Virus record (IMG/VR): IMGVR_UViG_3300021976_000006
Location: 30,232 to 94,231 of that record
Source: a virus
Direction: 5' to 3' (one strand)
DNA: 64,000 nucleotides
The position numbers and the translations under genes were made by a program. The notes beneath the pieces were generated by a model, which had not been told where the DNA came from, made no database searches, and worked only from the letters and a program-made list of their open reading frames with translations. Numbering within the stretch: the first letter of the stretch is position 1; every line of letters begins with the position of its first letter. Of the stretch, positions 50,163 through 59,215 are shown piece after piece.

Positions 50163-52139
50163 ATGAATGAGGAAGAAATAAAAGTAGCAGAAACAGAATA
50201 TTCTAGAGCTATAAGTGAGGATGAAATAAAAGAAAAATTTAATTCATATAGAGAAAGTATAAAATCAGGAGTTGATCCTTACATAAACTATAGAAATCAA
50301 CAACTAAATGCTGAATATCTTCAAAATAATAATCCTTTTATGAATGATGTATTTGGCTCAAAACCTAAAACTCCTATAGAGTCATATAGAACAGTTTTTA
50401 TGGATACTAGTGATGCACCTGATACTTATAATGGGAGTTTTAATATTCAATTCAAAGATAATCCTGCTTTTAATATAAAAAATGAAGAAATAGAGACAAT
50501 ACCAGAGCCAAGAATAAAAGTACCAGAACCAGTAGTTGGATCAATGGCTTGGTATACTGAAAAATTTGGAAAAACTATTGCTGAAAAAGTTGTTAAAAAA
50601 GCATATAGTAAAGAATTACTACAGTCTATTGGTAATTCAAATAGTGACCAATATGGTCAAGCAAAACCAGTAAATATTAGTAAAATAATGGTTAATAATA
50701 ATACTGTAAATTATAAATATGGATCTTATACTAATTTACCAGAAGCGGTTCCTGAAGAAAATATACAAGTAGGTGCCTTTGATTTTGATGACTTACCAGA
50801 TTTAGATTGGGATAATGCAGAAAAATTAGAAAATGAAGTAGAAGAACAACCAAAAGTAATGAAAAAAGATTATCAATATAGAGTAATCTTATCTCATAAT
50901 AAGATGAAAATTAATTATATTCAATGTCCTGTTGATTACAAAGGTTCAGATGCTGATTTATTAGCAACCGCTACTGTTGGAAGTAATAGAGATATAAGAT
51001 TAATTGGTTATATTCCTAAATTTGATAAGAGCGGTAAAGAAATAATACCACCAAAGAAAAAAGGTAAATATATGCCTCCTAAATATCCTGGTCTAGTTAA
51101 TAGAAATACAATTCCTATATCAGAGTTTATTGAAAAAACAAATAGTATATTTACTAGAGAAATAACTTTTGATGAATTTTTTAGAGCTAAAAGTATTTCT
51201 AGAATGAATAAAAGACAACTTAATCAACGAATAGTTGATGAAAATTGTCCAATTAATATGTTAGTTTATGATAATATTTCTAGTCAATATGGTATCACTA
51301 CTGGAAATATCAGAAATAATACATTTTTAGAGGTTATTACTATTGCTAATATGCATGGTGCTAATGGATATATTGATAAATCTCAATTTAGGTTAGAGGA
51401 ATTCAATTCTGCCGTTATTGATATTGTCGCTGATGACAGAATATTAATGAGATTTTTTAGAGCTAAACCTGGAAGTTCACTTAAATCTAGAACTCTTTAC
51501 GGAGGTACCATAGCTGAAAGAAAGAGATTAGATGGTAAAATATTAGGTGATGATAGAATATTAATACGTGAAAACTATGTAATTGATATTAATAAACCTG
51601 GTAATTTAGTATTACAAATTGTTAACGATAATAGAGACGCATATATATATACATTAGCTGAAGAATCTAAATTATTAACAATTAATCCTGATCAACTTCA
51701 AAAACTTAGAGGTAAAACTATTAAAAAAGTTGAGAAAAATAAACAAGCTATTATTAGAGATGATAGAAGACTTAAGGGTCTTAAAAAAGGAGATGTAGTA
51801 TTGGTGGAGGCCATATTGACAAAACCAAGTAAAAGTTTATCTTTAGTAACAATTATGGCTAATGGTAAAAGACAAACAATTTTCTTAAAACAATTAAAGC
51901 CTTATGCTGAAATCGATAAAAAAACCGTTAAAAAAGAGAGTAAACCAAGTGGTATCATCGACGTCAGTAAAACGTCAGGCAGTCTCTACAACGAAAGTAG
52001 TAAAGAAACCACTAGTGAAATTAAACCTAAAGCCGTTGTTAAAAAAAGAGCAGCCAAAACAACTGTTATCAGCGAAGGTATTAGTTCGTACATCTTCTCA
52101 AACAAAGATCACTCAAACATCGTCGAGCTCCCTTTTTAA
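50163..52139 (+). CDS. Large hypothetical protein next to the ligase cluster (658 aa)
   Basis: The N-terminal 240 residues are hydrophilic and low in complexity. A central region (about 330-500) contains paired DDRILMRFFRAKPG and DDRILIRENYVIDI units. The C-terminal 90 residues are Lys/Ser/Thr-rich. The last 236 nt overlap the ATP-grasp gene in another frame. It might be a substrate or scaffold for the adjacent ligases, but that is speculation; no domain is recognised. Confidence 0.5.
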   Translation: MNEEEIKVAETEYSRAISEDEIKEKFNSYRESIKSGVDPYINYRNQQLNAEYLQNNNPFMNDVFGSKPKTPIESYRTVFMDTSDAPDTYNGSFNIQFKDNPAFNIKNEEIETIPEPRIKVPEPVVGSMAWYTEKFGKTIAEKVVKKAYSKELLQSIGNSNSDQYGQAKPVNISKIMVNNNTVNYKYGSYTNLPEAVPEENIQVGAFDFDDLPDLDWDNAEKLENEVEEQPKVMKKDYQYRVILSHNKMKINYIQCPVDYKGSDADLLATATVGSNRDIRLIGYIPKFDKSGKEIIPPKKKGKYMPPKYPGLVNRNTIPISEFIEKTNSIFTREITFDEFFRAKSISRMNKRQLNQRIVDENCPINMLVYDNISSQYGITTGNIRNNTFLEVITIANMHGANGYIDKSQFRLEEFNSAVIDIVADDRILMRFFRAKPGSSLKSRTLYGGTIAERKRLDGKILGDDRILIRENYVIDINKPGNLVLQIVNDNRDAYIYTLAEESKLLTINPDQLQKLRGKTIKKVEKNKQAIIRDDRRLKGLKKGDVVLVEAILTKPSKSLSLVTIMANGKRQTIFLKQLKPYAEIDKKTVKKESKPSGIIDVSKTSGSLYNESSKETTSEIKPKAVVKKRAAKTTVISEGISSYIFSNKDHSNIVELPF

Positions 52140-53010
52140 GACTAAAGCCAAAGAAAGAGTTGAGAAATCTAAAGGGCCTTGGAAACCAAAGATAAGAAGT
52201 AGACATCCATCTCATAGTATTTTGAGAAGGAAACTACCTTTTTTACCTTTTTTATCCGTTGTTCGTTTAGGATCTACTACTGAAGTACCTGATACTTTAG
52301 ATAAAGGTGGAAGACGTATTGAATGTAATTCTATTGAAGCTATTAGGAATAGTTCTTCTAAATTTAGAATGAAAGAATGTTTTATGAAAGCTGAAGTAAA
52401 AACAGCTAATTGGACAGATAAAGTAGATAATATTGGAACTTTACATGAAGATTGGAAAACCCCAATTGTAGCTAAAAGTATCTATGGATCTAAAGGTAAA
52501 GGTAATACTTTAATTAGAACACAAGATGAATTTGATCAGTGGAGAAAAGGTAGAGATATAAATCACTATATTTTTGAAGCTTTTTATAATTATTCATTAG
52601 AATATCGACTTCATATTACAAGTGAAGGTTGCTTCTACACATGTAGAAAGGCTTTAAAGCCAGATGTACCTGAATCTGAAAAATGGAGAAGACATGATGA
52701 TGTTTGTGTATGGTTAATGGAAACCAATGAAGGTTTTAAAAGACCTAATAGCTGGAATGATATTGTTAGTGATTGCATCAAAGCTTTAAAAGCTGTTGGT
52801 GCAGATGTATTATCCTTTGATGTAAAAGTCCAAGGAGGAAATACAGGAAAAGGGAAACAGAGAGAGTATCAAGACTATATATTAATCGAGTGTAATTCTG
52901 CAAGTTCTATGTCAAATGGTGTAGACGAAGTGTCAGTTTGTGCTAGTAAATATATTGAGGAGATACCAAAAATATTGCGTAGAAAACATGGGTTACAAAA
53001 CAAACTATAA
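51904..53010 (+). CDS. ATP-grasp ligase (368 aa)
   Basis: From about residue 115 the ATP-grasp fold is visible: VVRLGSTTEV, then TPIVAKSIYGSKGKGNTLIR (the nucleotide-binding Lys/Gly loop), YIFEAFYNYSLEYRL, VLSFDVKVQG and ILIECNSASS (metal-binding Glu/Asn). The first 100 residues are Lys/Ser/Thr-rich and mostly encoded in the overlap with the 658-aa gene, so the start is uncertain. Enzymes of this fold join carboxylates to amines via acyl-phosphate. Neighbouring amidoligase and amidotransferase genes suggest peptide or protein modification. Confidence 0.8.
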   Translation: MLKSIKKPLKKRVNQVVSSTSVKRQAVSTTKVVKKPLVKLNLKPLLKKEQPKQLLSAKVLVRTSSQTKITQTSSSSLFKTKAKERVEKSKGPWKPKIRSRHPSHSILRRKLPFLPFLSVVRLGSTTEVPDTLDKGGRRIECNSIEAIRNSSSKFRMKECFMKAEVKTANWTDKVDNIGTLHEDWKTPIVAKSIYGSKGKGNTLIRTQDEFDQWRKGRDINHYIFEAFYNYSLEYRLHITSEGCFYTCRKALKPDVPESEKWRRHDDVCVWLMETNEGFKRPNSWNDIVSDCIKALKAVGADVLSFDVKVQGGNTGKGKQREYQDYILIECNSASSMSNGVDEVSVCASKYIEEIPKILRRKHGLQNKL

Positions 53011-53785
53011 AATATTTAATACATCAGATAAAACAACGGTATTCTCTAATAGGAGTACCGCTTGTTTTGCTGAATGGAGTAGTGTACCATCTGATGATAA
53101 AGCTAAAGGCTTTAAAAAAGAATGGAGTATGGAAGTCTATTCAACATTATCTGATATGAATCTAAAAGATTATTCTTTAGTGAAATATTGGATGGAGATA
53201 TTAAATGATTTAGGATTAAAAGCTACTTATGAAAAAGTAGATTTAAAAAAATATGTTGGTGAATTACCAATAGGACTTGATAAAACAGATAAAGCTTGGA
53301 TGTGGACATTTCATTTTGCAGATTATACATCAAAAGCACAATTACGATTTGCTTTACATTTGATGAGATATCTATATGAAGTAGATATGTGGAAAGCAAT
53401 TGAAGAAACCAAAAAACTATCTAAAGAATATCCAAATATACATCCATTTGAGTTATTTCAATATGCTCAAATGTGGACTTGTGGATATTTAGGAGGTGGT
53501 CATATATTATGGAGCAGTAGAAGCTTTAAAAGATTTGTAACTAAATCTGATTTAGAAACTTATTATAAAAAATGGGCTATAGAAAAAGAAAATTACAATG
53601 AAGTACATGGTATGTTAGCTAAATATAGTTTATATACCTATAAATATGTATCTTATACTTTACCAAAAGATGAAAAATCTGAAAGAAATAGAATACTACA
53701 AGATAAATTAATGAAGGGACCTTTATTAACTATTGAACAATATAAAGAAGAAATTAAAAAATTTGAAAATGACGAAACCAAATGA
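52988..53785 (+). CDS. Conserved protein of the ligase cluster (265 aa)
   Basis: The ATG at 52988 (MGYKTNYKIFNTSDKTTVFS) is chosen over an upstream start that would overlap the ATP-grasp gene further. Trp- and Tyr-rich alpha/beta protein with LRFALHLMRYLYEVDMWKAI. It is coupled to the ATP-grasp gene (23-nt overlap) and the next amidotransferase (17-nt overlap), so it likely serves the same pathway. I do not recognise the family. Confidence 0.5.
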   Translation: MGYKTNYKIFNTSDKTTVFSNRSTACFAEWSSVPSDDKAKGFKKEWSMEVYSTLSDMNLKDYSLVKYWMEILNDLGLKATYEKVDLKKYVGELPIGLDKTDKAWMWTFHFADYTSKAQLRFALHLMRYLYEVDMWKAIEETKKLSKEYPNIHPFELFQYAQMWTCGYLGGGHILWSSRSFKRFVTKSDLETYYKKWAIEKENYNEVHGMLAKYSLYTYKYVSYTLPKDEKSERNRILQDKLMKGPLLTIEQYKEEIKKFENDETK

Positions 53786-54494
53786 TAAAATTCAAAACCA
53801 GTGGAAAGACAAGTTTAAAGTATTTGTTATAGGAGGTAATAGATTTTATGCCAATTGGGTAGGTGAGACAGTAGCTACTATGGAAGAAGCTGATATAGTC
53901 TTATTTACAGGTGGAGAAGATGTTACTCCAGAACTATACAATGAACCTCAACATCCAAAAACCTTCTGTAATCCGGAAAGAGATGCTGATGAGTCTAAAG
54001 CTTTTGATAAAGCTCAAGAACTTAAAAAGCATTGTCTTGGAATTTGCCGCGGAAGTCAGTTTTTGTGCGTTATGGCAGGAGGAAAATTAGTACAACATCA
54101 AGAAAATCCGGTATTTGTTCATAATACTATTTCATATGATCTAGATGAAAGTTTTGAAATTACTTCAACACATCATCAAGCACAATATCCATATGATTTA
54201 CCAAAAGATAATTATAGAGTATTAGCATGGACAAAAGGAATAAGTAATATTCACCAAGATGGTAGTGGCCAAGAAATGCCTTTACCAGGTGAAAAAGAAT
54301 GTGAAATTGTATTTTATAAAAATACAAAATCATTAGGAATCCAAGGACATCCAGAAATGATGTTTAGAAAAGATAAATATGAACATAGTTTTAAAATATT
54401 GAATAAAATACTTATAAATTTTATGAACAATGTTTATAATATGACTTGTGGAAGAACAATGGTACAAATAATGGATATAGAACCAGAATTATAA
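53769..54494 (+). CDS. Class I glutamine amidotransferase-like protein (241 aa)
   Basis: Starts at 53769 (MTKPNDKIQNQWKDKFKVFV). The nucleophile elbow is CLGICRGSQFLCVMAGG and the His-Glu dyad is SLGIQGHPEMMF. DIVLFTGGEDVTPELY forms the oxyanion side. The STHHQAQYPYDLP region matches gamma-glutamyl hydrolase-type members. Diverged from the 255-aa copy at 46.6 kb, so the two probably have distinct substrates. Confidence 0.8.
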   Translation: MTKPNDKIQNQWKDKFKVFVIGGNRFYANWVGETVATMEEADIVLFTGGEDVTPELYNEPQHPKTFCNPERDADESKAFDKAQELKKHCLGICRGSQFLCVMAGGKLVQHQENPVFVHNTISYDLDESFEITSTHHQAQYPYDLPKDNYRVLAWTKGISNIHQDGSGQEMPLPGEKECEIVFYKNTKSLGIQGHPEMMFRKDKYEHSFKILNKILINFMNNVYNMTCGRTMVQIMDIEPEL

Positions 54495-54496
54495 GA

Positions 54497-54877
54497 ATGA
54501 TAAATAAAAAAATATTGGTCTATGGAAGCCTAAGATCAGGAGAATTTAATTTTAACAGATTTAAAGAATATTTTCCAAATGGAATTGAATACATTAAAAC
54601 AACAACGGTAAAAGGATTTGATCTACATAGTTTAGGTTCTTATCCTGGTATAGTTAAATCTAAAGATCCAGAAAAAGAATTAGTAGTAGATATTATGCAT
54701 TGTGATAATCCTTGCTACTATGCTATTAATGGTATGGAATTAGGTGCTGGATATAAAAATGAAGATGTTTTAATTGAAGGTGTTCCTCATACAATTTATG
54801 TATATCAAGGTAATCCAAATAGACTAGTAGAGTCTGGTGATTGGAGTAAACACTTAAAAGATGTCAAAACTAGATAA
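54497..54877 (+). CDS. Gamma-glutamylcyclotransferase-like (AIG2-type) protein (126 aa)
   Basis: The ATG at 54497 begins MINKKILVYGSLRSGEFNFN, containing the YGSL substrate loop; INGMELGAGYKNED supplies the conserved Glu and the GAGY segment. Compact AIG2-like members of this fold usually act on small gamma-glutamyl amines. It lies between an amidotransferase and a COOH-NH2 ligase, as in other predicted phage amide-bond clusters. Confidence 0.75.
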   Translation: MINKKILVYGSLRSGEFNFNRFKEYFPNGIEYIKTTTVKGFDLHSLGSYPGIVKSKDPEKELVVDIMHCDNPCYYAINGMELGAGYKNEDVLIEGVPHTIYVYQGNPNRLVESGDWSKHLKDVKTR

Positions 54878-55055
54878 AAGTTGGAAAGAAGAAGTACCTA
54901 ATTATACAGATAGTTGTAAAACTACTTATATAGCAGGTGCTTCTGCTTTTCAAGAAAGAACTATTAGAAAGCTAAAAAGAGAAATATCTATACACAAAAA
55001 ATGCTCCTCTTGGTATAAGAAAAGTAGGACTAAAAATTGCGTTAGAAATTATTAA
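54861..55055 (+). CDS. Small Cys-containing basic protein (64 aa)
   Basis: Begins MSKLDKSWKEEVPNYTDSCK and is Lys/Arg/Ser-rich with Cys residues spread through it. Overlaps the GGCT-like gene by 17 nt. Given its genomic setting it could be a small modified substrate, but nothing shows this directly. Confidence 0.4.
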   Translation: MSKLDKSWKEEVPNYTDSCKTTYIAGASAFQERTIRKLKREISIHKKCSSWYKKSRTKNCVRNY

Positions 55056-55083
55056 AAATTTAAAATCACATTAACCATTAGAT

Positions 55084-55902
55084 ATGGAAAATAAAATTAA
55101 TATGGGTAGCATCTTAGTAGGTGCTGATCCTGAAGCATTTGTAAGAGATAAATATACAGGAGAAATTGTTTCAGCAATTGGACATATTCCTGGTGATAAA
55201 GATCGTCCTCACCCTATTAGTGAGCAAGGGCATGCTATTCAAACAGATAATGTTATGGTAGAGTTTTGTGTTCCACCATCTAAATCAGGTAAAGAACTAT
55301 TTGGTCATATTACCTATTGTTTAGGTATTATTAATAGTATGTTACCAGCTAACATAGAAACTATTGTACAGGCATCTGCAACTTTAGATAAACGATTTTT
55401 AAAATGTAAACAAGCAAAAACATTTGGATGTGATCCTGATTTTGATGTTTATACTTTAGCTCCTAATACTCCTCCTGATTCAAAAGGTCAATTGAGAAGT
55501 GCTGGTGGACATATTCATGTTGGATATGAACAACCTAACTTTCAACATAATCTTAAGATTGTAAGAGCTATGGATTTATTCTTAGGTATTCCATCTATTT
55601 TATTAGATAAAGATACTGAAAGAAAGAAAATGTATGGTAAAGCAGGAGCTTATAGAGAAAAACCATATGGTGTTGAATATCGTGTATTATCTAATTTTTG
55701 GATAGAAAATGAAATAACTACTGAATGGGCATTTAATCAAACTATGAAAGCTGTTCAATATGCTTCTGAAGAAGATTGGATTGATGATGAAACATCAGTT
55801 AATATTCAATTAGCAATTAATAACCAAGATTTAGCTTTAGCTTGTACAATTGCTAAACGTTTTGATATACTTTTGGACTTTCAAGAGAGATATTTAGTTT
55901 AA
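55084..55902 (+). CDS. Phage COOH-NH2 ligase, glutamine-synthetase-like fold (272 aa)
   Basis: The N-terminal ILVGADPEAFVRDK and the metal-binding SAGGHIHVGYE are signatures of the phage COOH-NH2 ligase family, distant relatives of glutamine synthetase and gamma-glutamylcysteine ligase. QTDNVMVEFCVPPS gives the conserved acidic strand. It would form amide bonds using ATP. Full length, no membrane segment. Adjacent class I and II amidotransferases support a shared pathway. Confidence 0.85.
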   Translation: MENKINMGSILVGADPEAFVRDKYTGEIVSAIGHIPGDKDRPHPISEQGHAIQTDNVMVEFCVPPSKSGKELFGHITYCLGIINSMLPANIETIVQASATLDKRFLKCKQAKTFGCDPDFDVYTLAPNTPPDSKGQLRSAGGHIHVGYEQPNFQHNLKIVRAMDLFLGIPSILLDKDTERKKMYGKAGAYREKPYGVEYRVLSNFWIENEITTEWAFNQTMKAVQYASEEDWIDDETSVNIQLAINNQDLALACTIAKRFDILLDFQERYLV

Positions 55903-55918
55903 TATAAAATAATTAAAA

Positions 55919-57664
55919 ATGAATTTAGAAAACATTATACTTACAATAGTCTTAATAAATACCATTGCCTTTGGTATTACAAAATTTATATTTAAGCGTA
56001 GATATACAGCATTTTTTTGTGGTATAATTGGTTTTAGTTCAAAAAAGAATTCTAATCCTGATAAGCTATCTTTGTTAATGCTTCATAACTCTCTAAAAAG
56101 AGGTGAAGATAATACAGGTAGTTATAGTCCAGAAAATGGAGTTCTTAAGTCTACTAAAAACGCAACAGATTTTTTATCTGAATTTGAGATGCCTAAAACA
56201 CATCTATTTATAGGTCACGTTAGAAAATCTAGCGTTGGATCTAAAATAGAACAAAATGCTCATCCAATTGAATATGATAATATAGTACTTGCTCATAATG
56301 GTACTTTGAAAAATTATTGGAAAATGCTAGCTGATGCTAAAATTGACAGTAAAGATATTAATACTGATACTCAAGTTTTAACAAAATTGTTAGATGAAGA
56401 TAGTAAGAAAGAAAATGTAGTGTTTTCTACATTAAGTTTATATGAAGGAGCCGCTGCATTATTATTCACAGATAAAAGACAACCAGATATTCTATATGCT
56501 TATAGAAATAATGAAAGACCATTATTTTGGGGTATGGTAGAAGGAAGTATGTATATATCTTCAATGGAAGAAAGTTTAAAAATTATAGGATGTGTTGAAA
56601 CTGAAGAATTTCTACCATTATATGTTCATACTATTAAAGGTGGGAAGATATTATCATCTACATTTTATAAAGAAAGAGAAGAACCAGTTATTGCAAGACA
56701 TACTACTTATCGTCCAACAGAGTATGGAAATATTACAAATGTTAAATATAAAAACGCTGAAGATAGTGCTGAAGAATTTGTTAAAAAAATAAAAGCAGCA
56801 GAAAGCGTTAATACAGAGAAATTAGTTGATAAATGGGTAAAAGCAACAATTGATTTTGACGATGAATATGGTGATGAAACAAATAAAGCAAAAATAACCA
56901 GAGGTAAATGGTATTTTATCGATGATAGCTCAGTTACTAATGAGTTTGATATTCAATTTAAAGATGATGCTAACAATAGTGTGTGGTTAAACAAATTTAT
57001 GTTTAATACTACTTTTATTGGTTATCCAAATGGATATTGTCAAGCAGTTGTTAATATTTTTGATTTAGATAAAAATCCAGCAAGTGTCTTATTCACAAAA
57101 GATACAATTATATCATTAGCGCCAAATGCAATTATTGATAAAGAAAATAAATTAAGCTGTGTTGCAAACTCAGATATTTTTGATATTGAAGTTAGTTGTA
57201 TTCGTCCTGTTGAAGACAGTGAAGTTGAAAAGTTTGCAGAGAAATCTATGAAACAAATTAATGAAGAACTGAAAGGAGGCTCGCAGAAAGCTATAAATTT
57301 TACTGATGTGGTACTGAAAAAAGACGGTACCAATATCTCAGAATTTGTAATGAACTCTGATAGAGATGATGATACAATGATAATATTACCACAAATGAAA
57401 ATTGTTAAAGATGATAAAGAAGAATCACCGTTTGTAGATGCTGAAACTGAAATAATAATAGAACCTGATGAAACTGAAGAAGTAGTTCATTATATTCTAG
57501 ATGTTCTCAGTGGACCAATGGATGATATTCAAGAATTAGTTATGGCAACTACATTTACAGAATTACAAGAAAAAGTTCAAGAATTTAAAGACTTAATGGA
57601 TGAATCATATAATGTTCAGATGGTTAAGGAGACTTTACTTGATGATAGTCAAACTGAAAGCTAA
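55919..57664 (+). CDS. Membrane-anchored class II glutamine amidotransferase-like protein (581 aa)
   Basis: An Ntn-type glutaminase domain begins at Cys34 (CGIIGFS), followed by GEDNTGSYSP, HLFIGHVRKSSVG and NIVLAHNGTLKNY, as in PurF/GlmS-type domains that release ammonia. Unusually, Cys34 is preceded by a hydrophobic helix (residues 5-25) and a basic RR patch, with no start codon just before the Cys. Either this is a propeptide removed by self-cleavage or the domain is displayed at the membrane in inactive form. The C-terminal 300 residues are acidic and unassigned. Confidence 0.75.
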   Translation: MNLENIILTIVLINTIAFGITKFIFKRRYTAFFCGIIGFSSKKNSNPDKLSLLMLHNSLKRGEDNTGSYSPENGVLKSTKNATDFLSEFEMPKTHLFIGHVRKSSVGSKIEQNAHPIEYDNIVLAHNGTLKNYWKMLADAKIDSKDINTDTQVLTKLLDEDSKKENVVFSTLSLYEGAAALLFTDKRQPDILYAYRNNERPLFWGMVEGSMYISSMEESLKIIGCVETEEFLPLYVHTIKGGKILSSTFYKEREEPVIARHTTYRPTEYGNITNVKYKNAEDSAEEFVKKIKAAESVNTEKLVDKWVKATIDFDDEYGDETNKAKITRGKWYFIDDSSVTNEFDIQFKDDANNSVWLNKFMFNTTFIGYPNGYCQAVVNIFDLDKNPASVLFTKDTIISLAPNAIIDKENKLSCVANSDIFDIEVSCIRPVEDSEVEKFAEKSMKQINEELKGGSQKAINFTDVVLKKDGTNISEFVMNSDRDDDTMIILPQMKIVKDDKEESPFVDAETEIIIEPDETEEVVHYILDVLSGPMDDIQELVMATTFTELQEKVQEFKDLMDESYNVQMVKETLLDDSQTES

Positions 57665-57668
57665 AATT

Positions 57669-58310
57669 ATGAAAGAAGTAATAATAGACGGAAAACCTTA
57701 TCCCGCAGATAGTAAATACATAACTCAAGATTATATTAGTGGACAGTATATATTAACCTCAAAAGCAATAAATGTTTTAACATCTATAAATCTATTAAGA
57801 GATACAGGTTATGATGGAGAGGGAACAATTAAGCTAATGAGTATAGCTGAGGTTCCTCGCTATTTAAGAGAAGGTTTAATTAAAGTATTAATAACCAGAT
57901 TTGGTGATATTTACATTATTCCTAATGTAGCAATACGAGGAAGAGGTATATTACACGAATCTAGAAATGCAGATACTGCACATTTTATGTATGATGATTA
58001 TACACATCCTCGTCAAAATGTTGCTAATAAATTTAGAGCTTTTGATAATATTGTTAAAGCATTTAGAGATATTGACAATAGATTGATTCCTCAAGAAGAT
58101 AGAAGAATGCTTATGAAGAGGAATTTTGAGTATGGTGTTGATTCTACTACCTATAAAATACTTGGTGGATTTGGTTACACTTTTGGAGTTGAACTAGAGA
58201 CAAACTCTGGTAGACTATCACAAGATGATGTAATTGGATTAAATCTTAGATGTGAATTTGATGGTTCATTAAGAGATAACCCAGATCAAAGAAAAGAAGA
58301 TGTTCTTGGT
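57669..58310 (+). CDS. Amidoligase (second COOH-NH2 ligase type), exon 1
   Basis: The ATG at 57669 (MKEVIIDGKPYPADSKYITQ) is chosen over an upstream in-frame start inside the previous gene. The frame contains the amidoligase entry motif GYTFGVELETNSGRL and CEFDGSLRDNP. It then loses similarity at about 58310 and soon hits a stop. Joined to exon 2 it gives a 489-residue protein whose CGVHVHIGG motif lies in exon 2. The enzyme family forms amide bonds with ATP. Confidence 0.8.
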
Positions 58311-58331
58311 AAAAGAAAAAAATCATAAATT

Positions 58332-58363
58332 ATTTGTTTAATTTATAAATTATATGTATATTT
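58332..58363 (+). promoter_or_regulatory. Bacteroidota-type promoter inside the amidoligase intron
   Basis: TTTG (58332-58335), 20 nt, TATATTTG (58356-58363), then a GGAGGAG ribosome site and the ATG of the endonuclease at 58383. Confidence 0.65.
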
Positions 58364-58382
58364 GTACTGGAGGAGAATGTTA

Positions 58383-59084
58383 ATGAAAACTCAAGTACAA
58401 GAAGATATTTTTGATAATTTAAATAATGAAAAAGTAAATTATTTTTTAGGATTACTAGCTACAGATGGTTCAATATATGAAAATAGAATTGAATTAGCTT
58501 TAGCTGAAAAAGATTTAGATATAGTAGAACAATTTAAAGAATTTTTAGATAATAAAGTTACAATAAGAGAGAAATATAAAACTATAAAAGATAAAACTTT
58601 TAAGTCATATAGATCTGCTTTTAGAAGTAATAATATTGTTAACACTTTAAATGGTTATGGAATAACTAAAAGAAAAACATTAAATTTAAAATTAACAATA
58701 CCATTTAATTATAATTTATTGAGAGGTATAATAGATGGAGATGGTTGTTTTTTATTTAACCCTGAAAAATATTGTAGTAAACTACATATAGTCTCAGCTT
58801 CTAAAGATTTTATAAATCAAATTATAAAATTTTATGAACAAGAAAACTATAAATATAATTTACTAGTTGTTATTCGTGGAAAATCAATTTACTACAATTT
58901 AAATATTTGTGGTCAAAAGGATTTATTAAGAATAATAAATAATTTATATCTAAACGCTAATGTATTTTCAAAAAGAAAATACGCAACGGCCCAACAGATT
59001 AGAAATAATCTTGTTGAAAGACTCGAAACTCAGGGAACCAGCGTTAGGAATCCTGAAGCAAGCCTGCAACTAAATGAAGAATAA
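58383..59084 (+). CDS. LAGLIDADG homing endonuclease (233 aa), intron-encoded
   Basis: ATG 58383 follows a strong GGAGGAG site, which decides the start. Two LAGLIDADG helices are visible: YFLGLLATDGSIYE (about residue 21) and LLRGIIDGDGCFLF (about 113), so the protein is a single-chain monomer. The C-terminal 35 residues overlap the intron core sequence. It would cut intronless amidoligase alleles and spread the intron. Confidence 0.88.
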   Translation: MKTQVQEDIFDNLNNEKVNYFLGLLATDGSIYENRIELALAEKDLDIVEQFKEFLDNKVTIREKYKTIKDKTFKSYRSAFRSNNIVNTLNGYGITKRKTLNLKLTIPFNYNLLRGIIDGDGCFLFNPEKYCSKLHIVSASKDFINQIIKFYEQENYKYNLLVVIRGKSIYYNLNICGQKDLLRIINNLYLNANVFSKRKYATAQQIRNNLVERLETQGTSVRNPEASLQLNEE

Positions 59085-59215
59085 TTAAAGGAAAAAATGT
59101 GATTTAATTATTTTATGATATTTAGCCAAGAGGAAGCAGCAACGACTATAATGGGTCCATCTTAATATTAAGTTAAAGATGAAGGGATAGTCTAGGTGGA
59201 GAAAACCACTAGGGG

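Larger units (their letters stand above)
58311..59215 (+). ncRNA. Group I intron in the amidoligase gene
   Basis: About 905 nt. Core elements near the 3' end: GGAATCCTGAAGCAAGCC (P4-P5 type), P7 strands GACTAT (59144-59149) and ATAGTC (59187-59192), P8 CATCTT/AAGATG, a P9 hairpin and a terminal G. The proposed junction (exon 1 ending GGT, exon 2 starting GAA) keeps the frame and joins VLG to EYITGVLKGD. Exact ends are inferred; exon 1 TCTTGGT complements GCCAAGA at 59124-59130, although that position is unusual for P1. Confidence 0.75.

Noticed and set aside
57040-57333. 97-aa minus-strand ORF opposite the class II amidotransferase
   Set aside because: Antisense shadow with Ser/Phe-rich composition inside a recognised gene.
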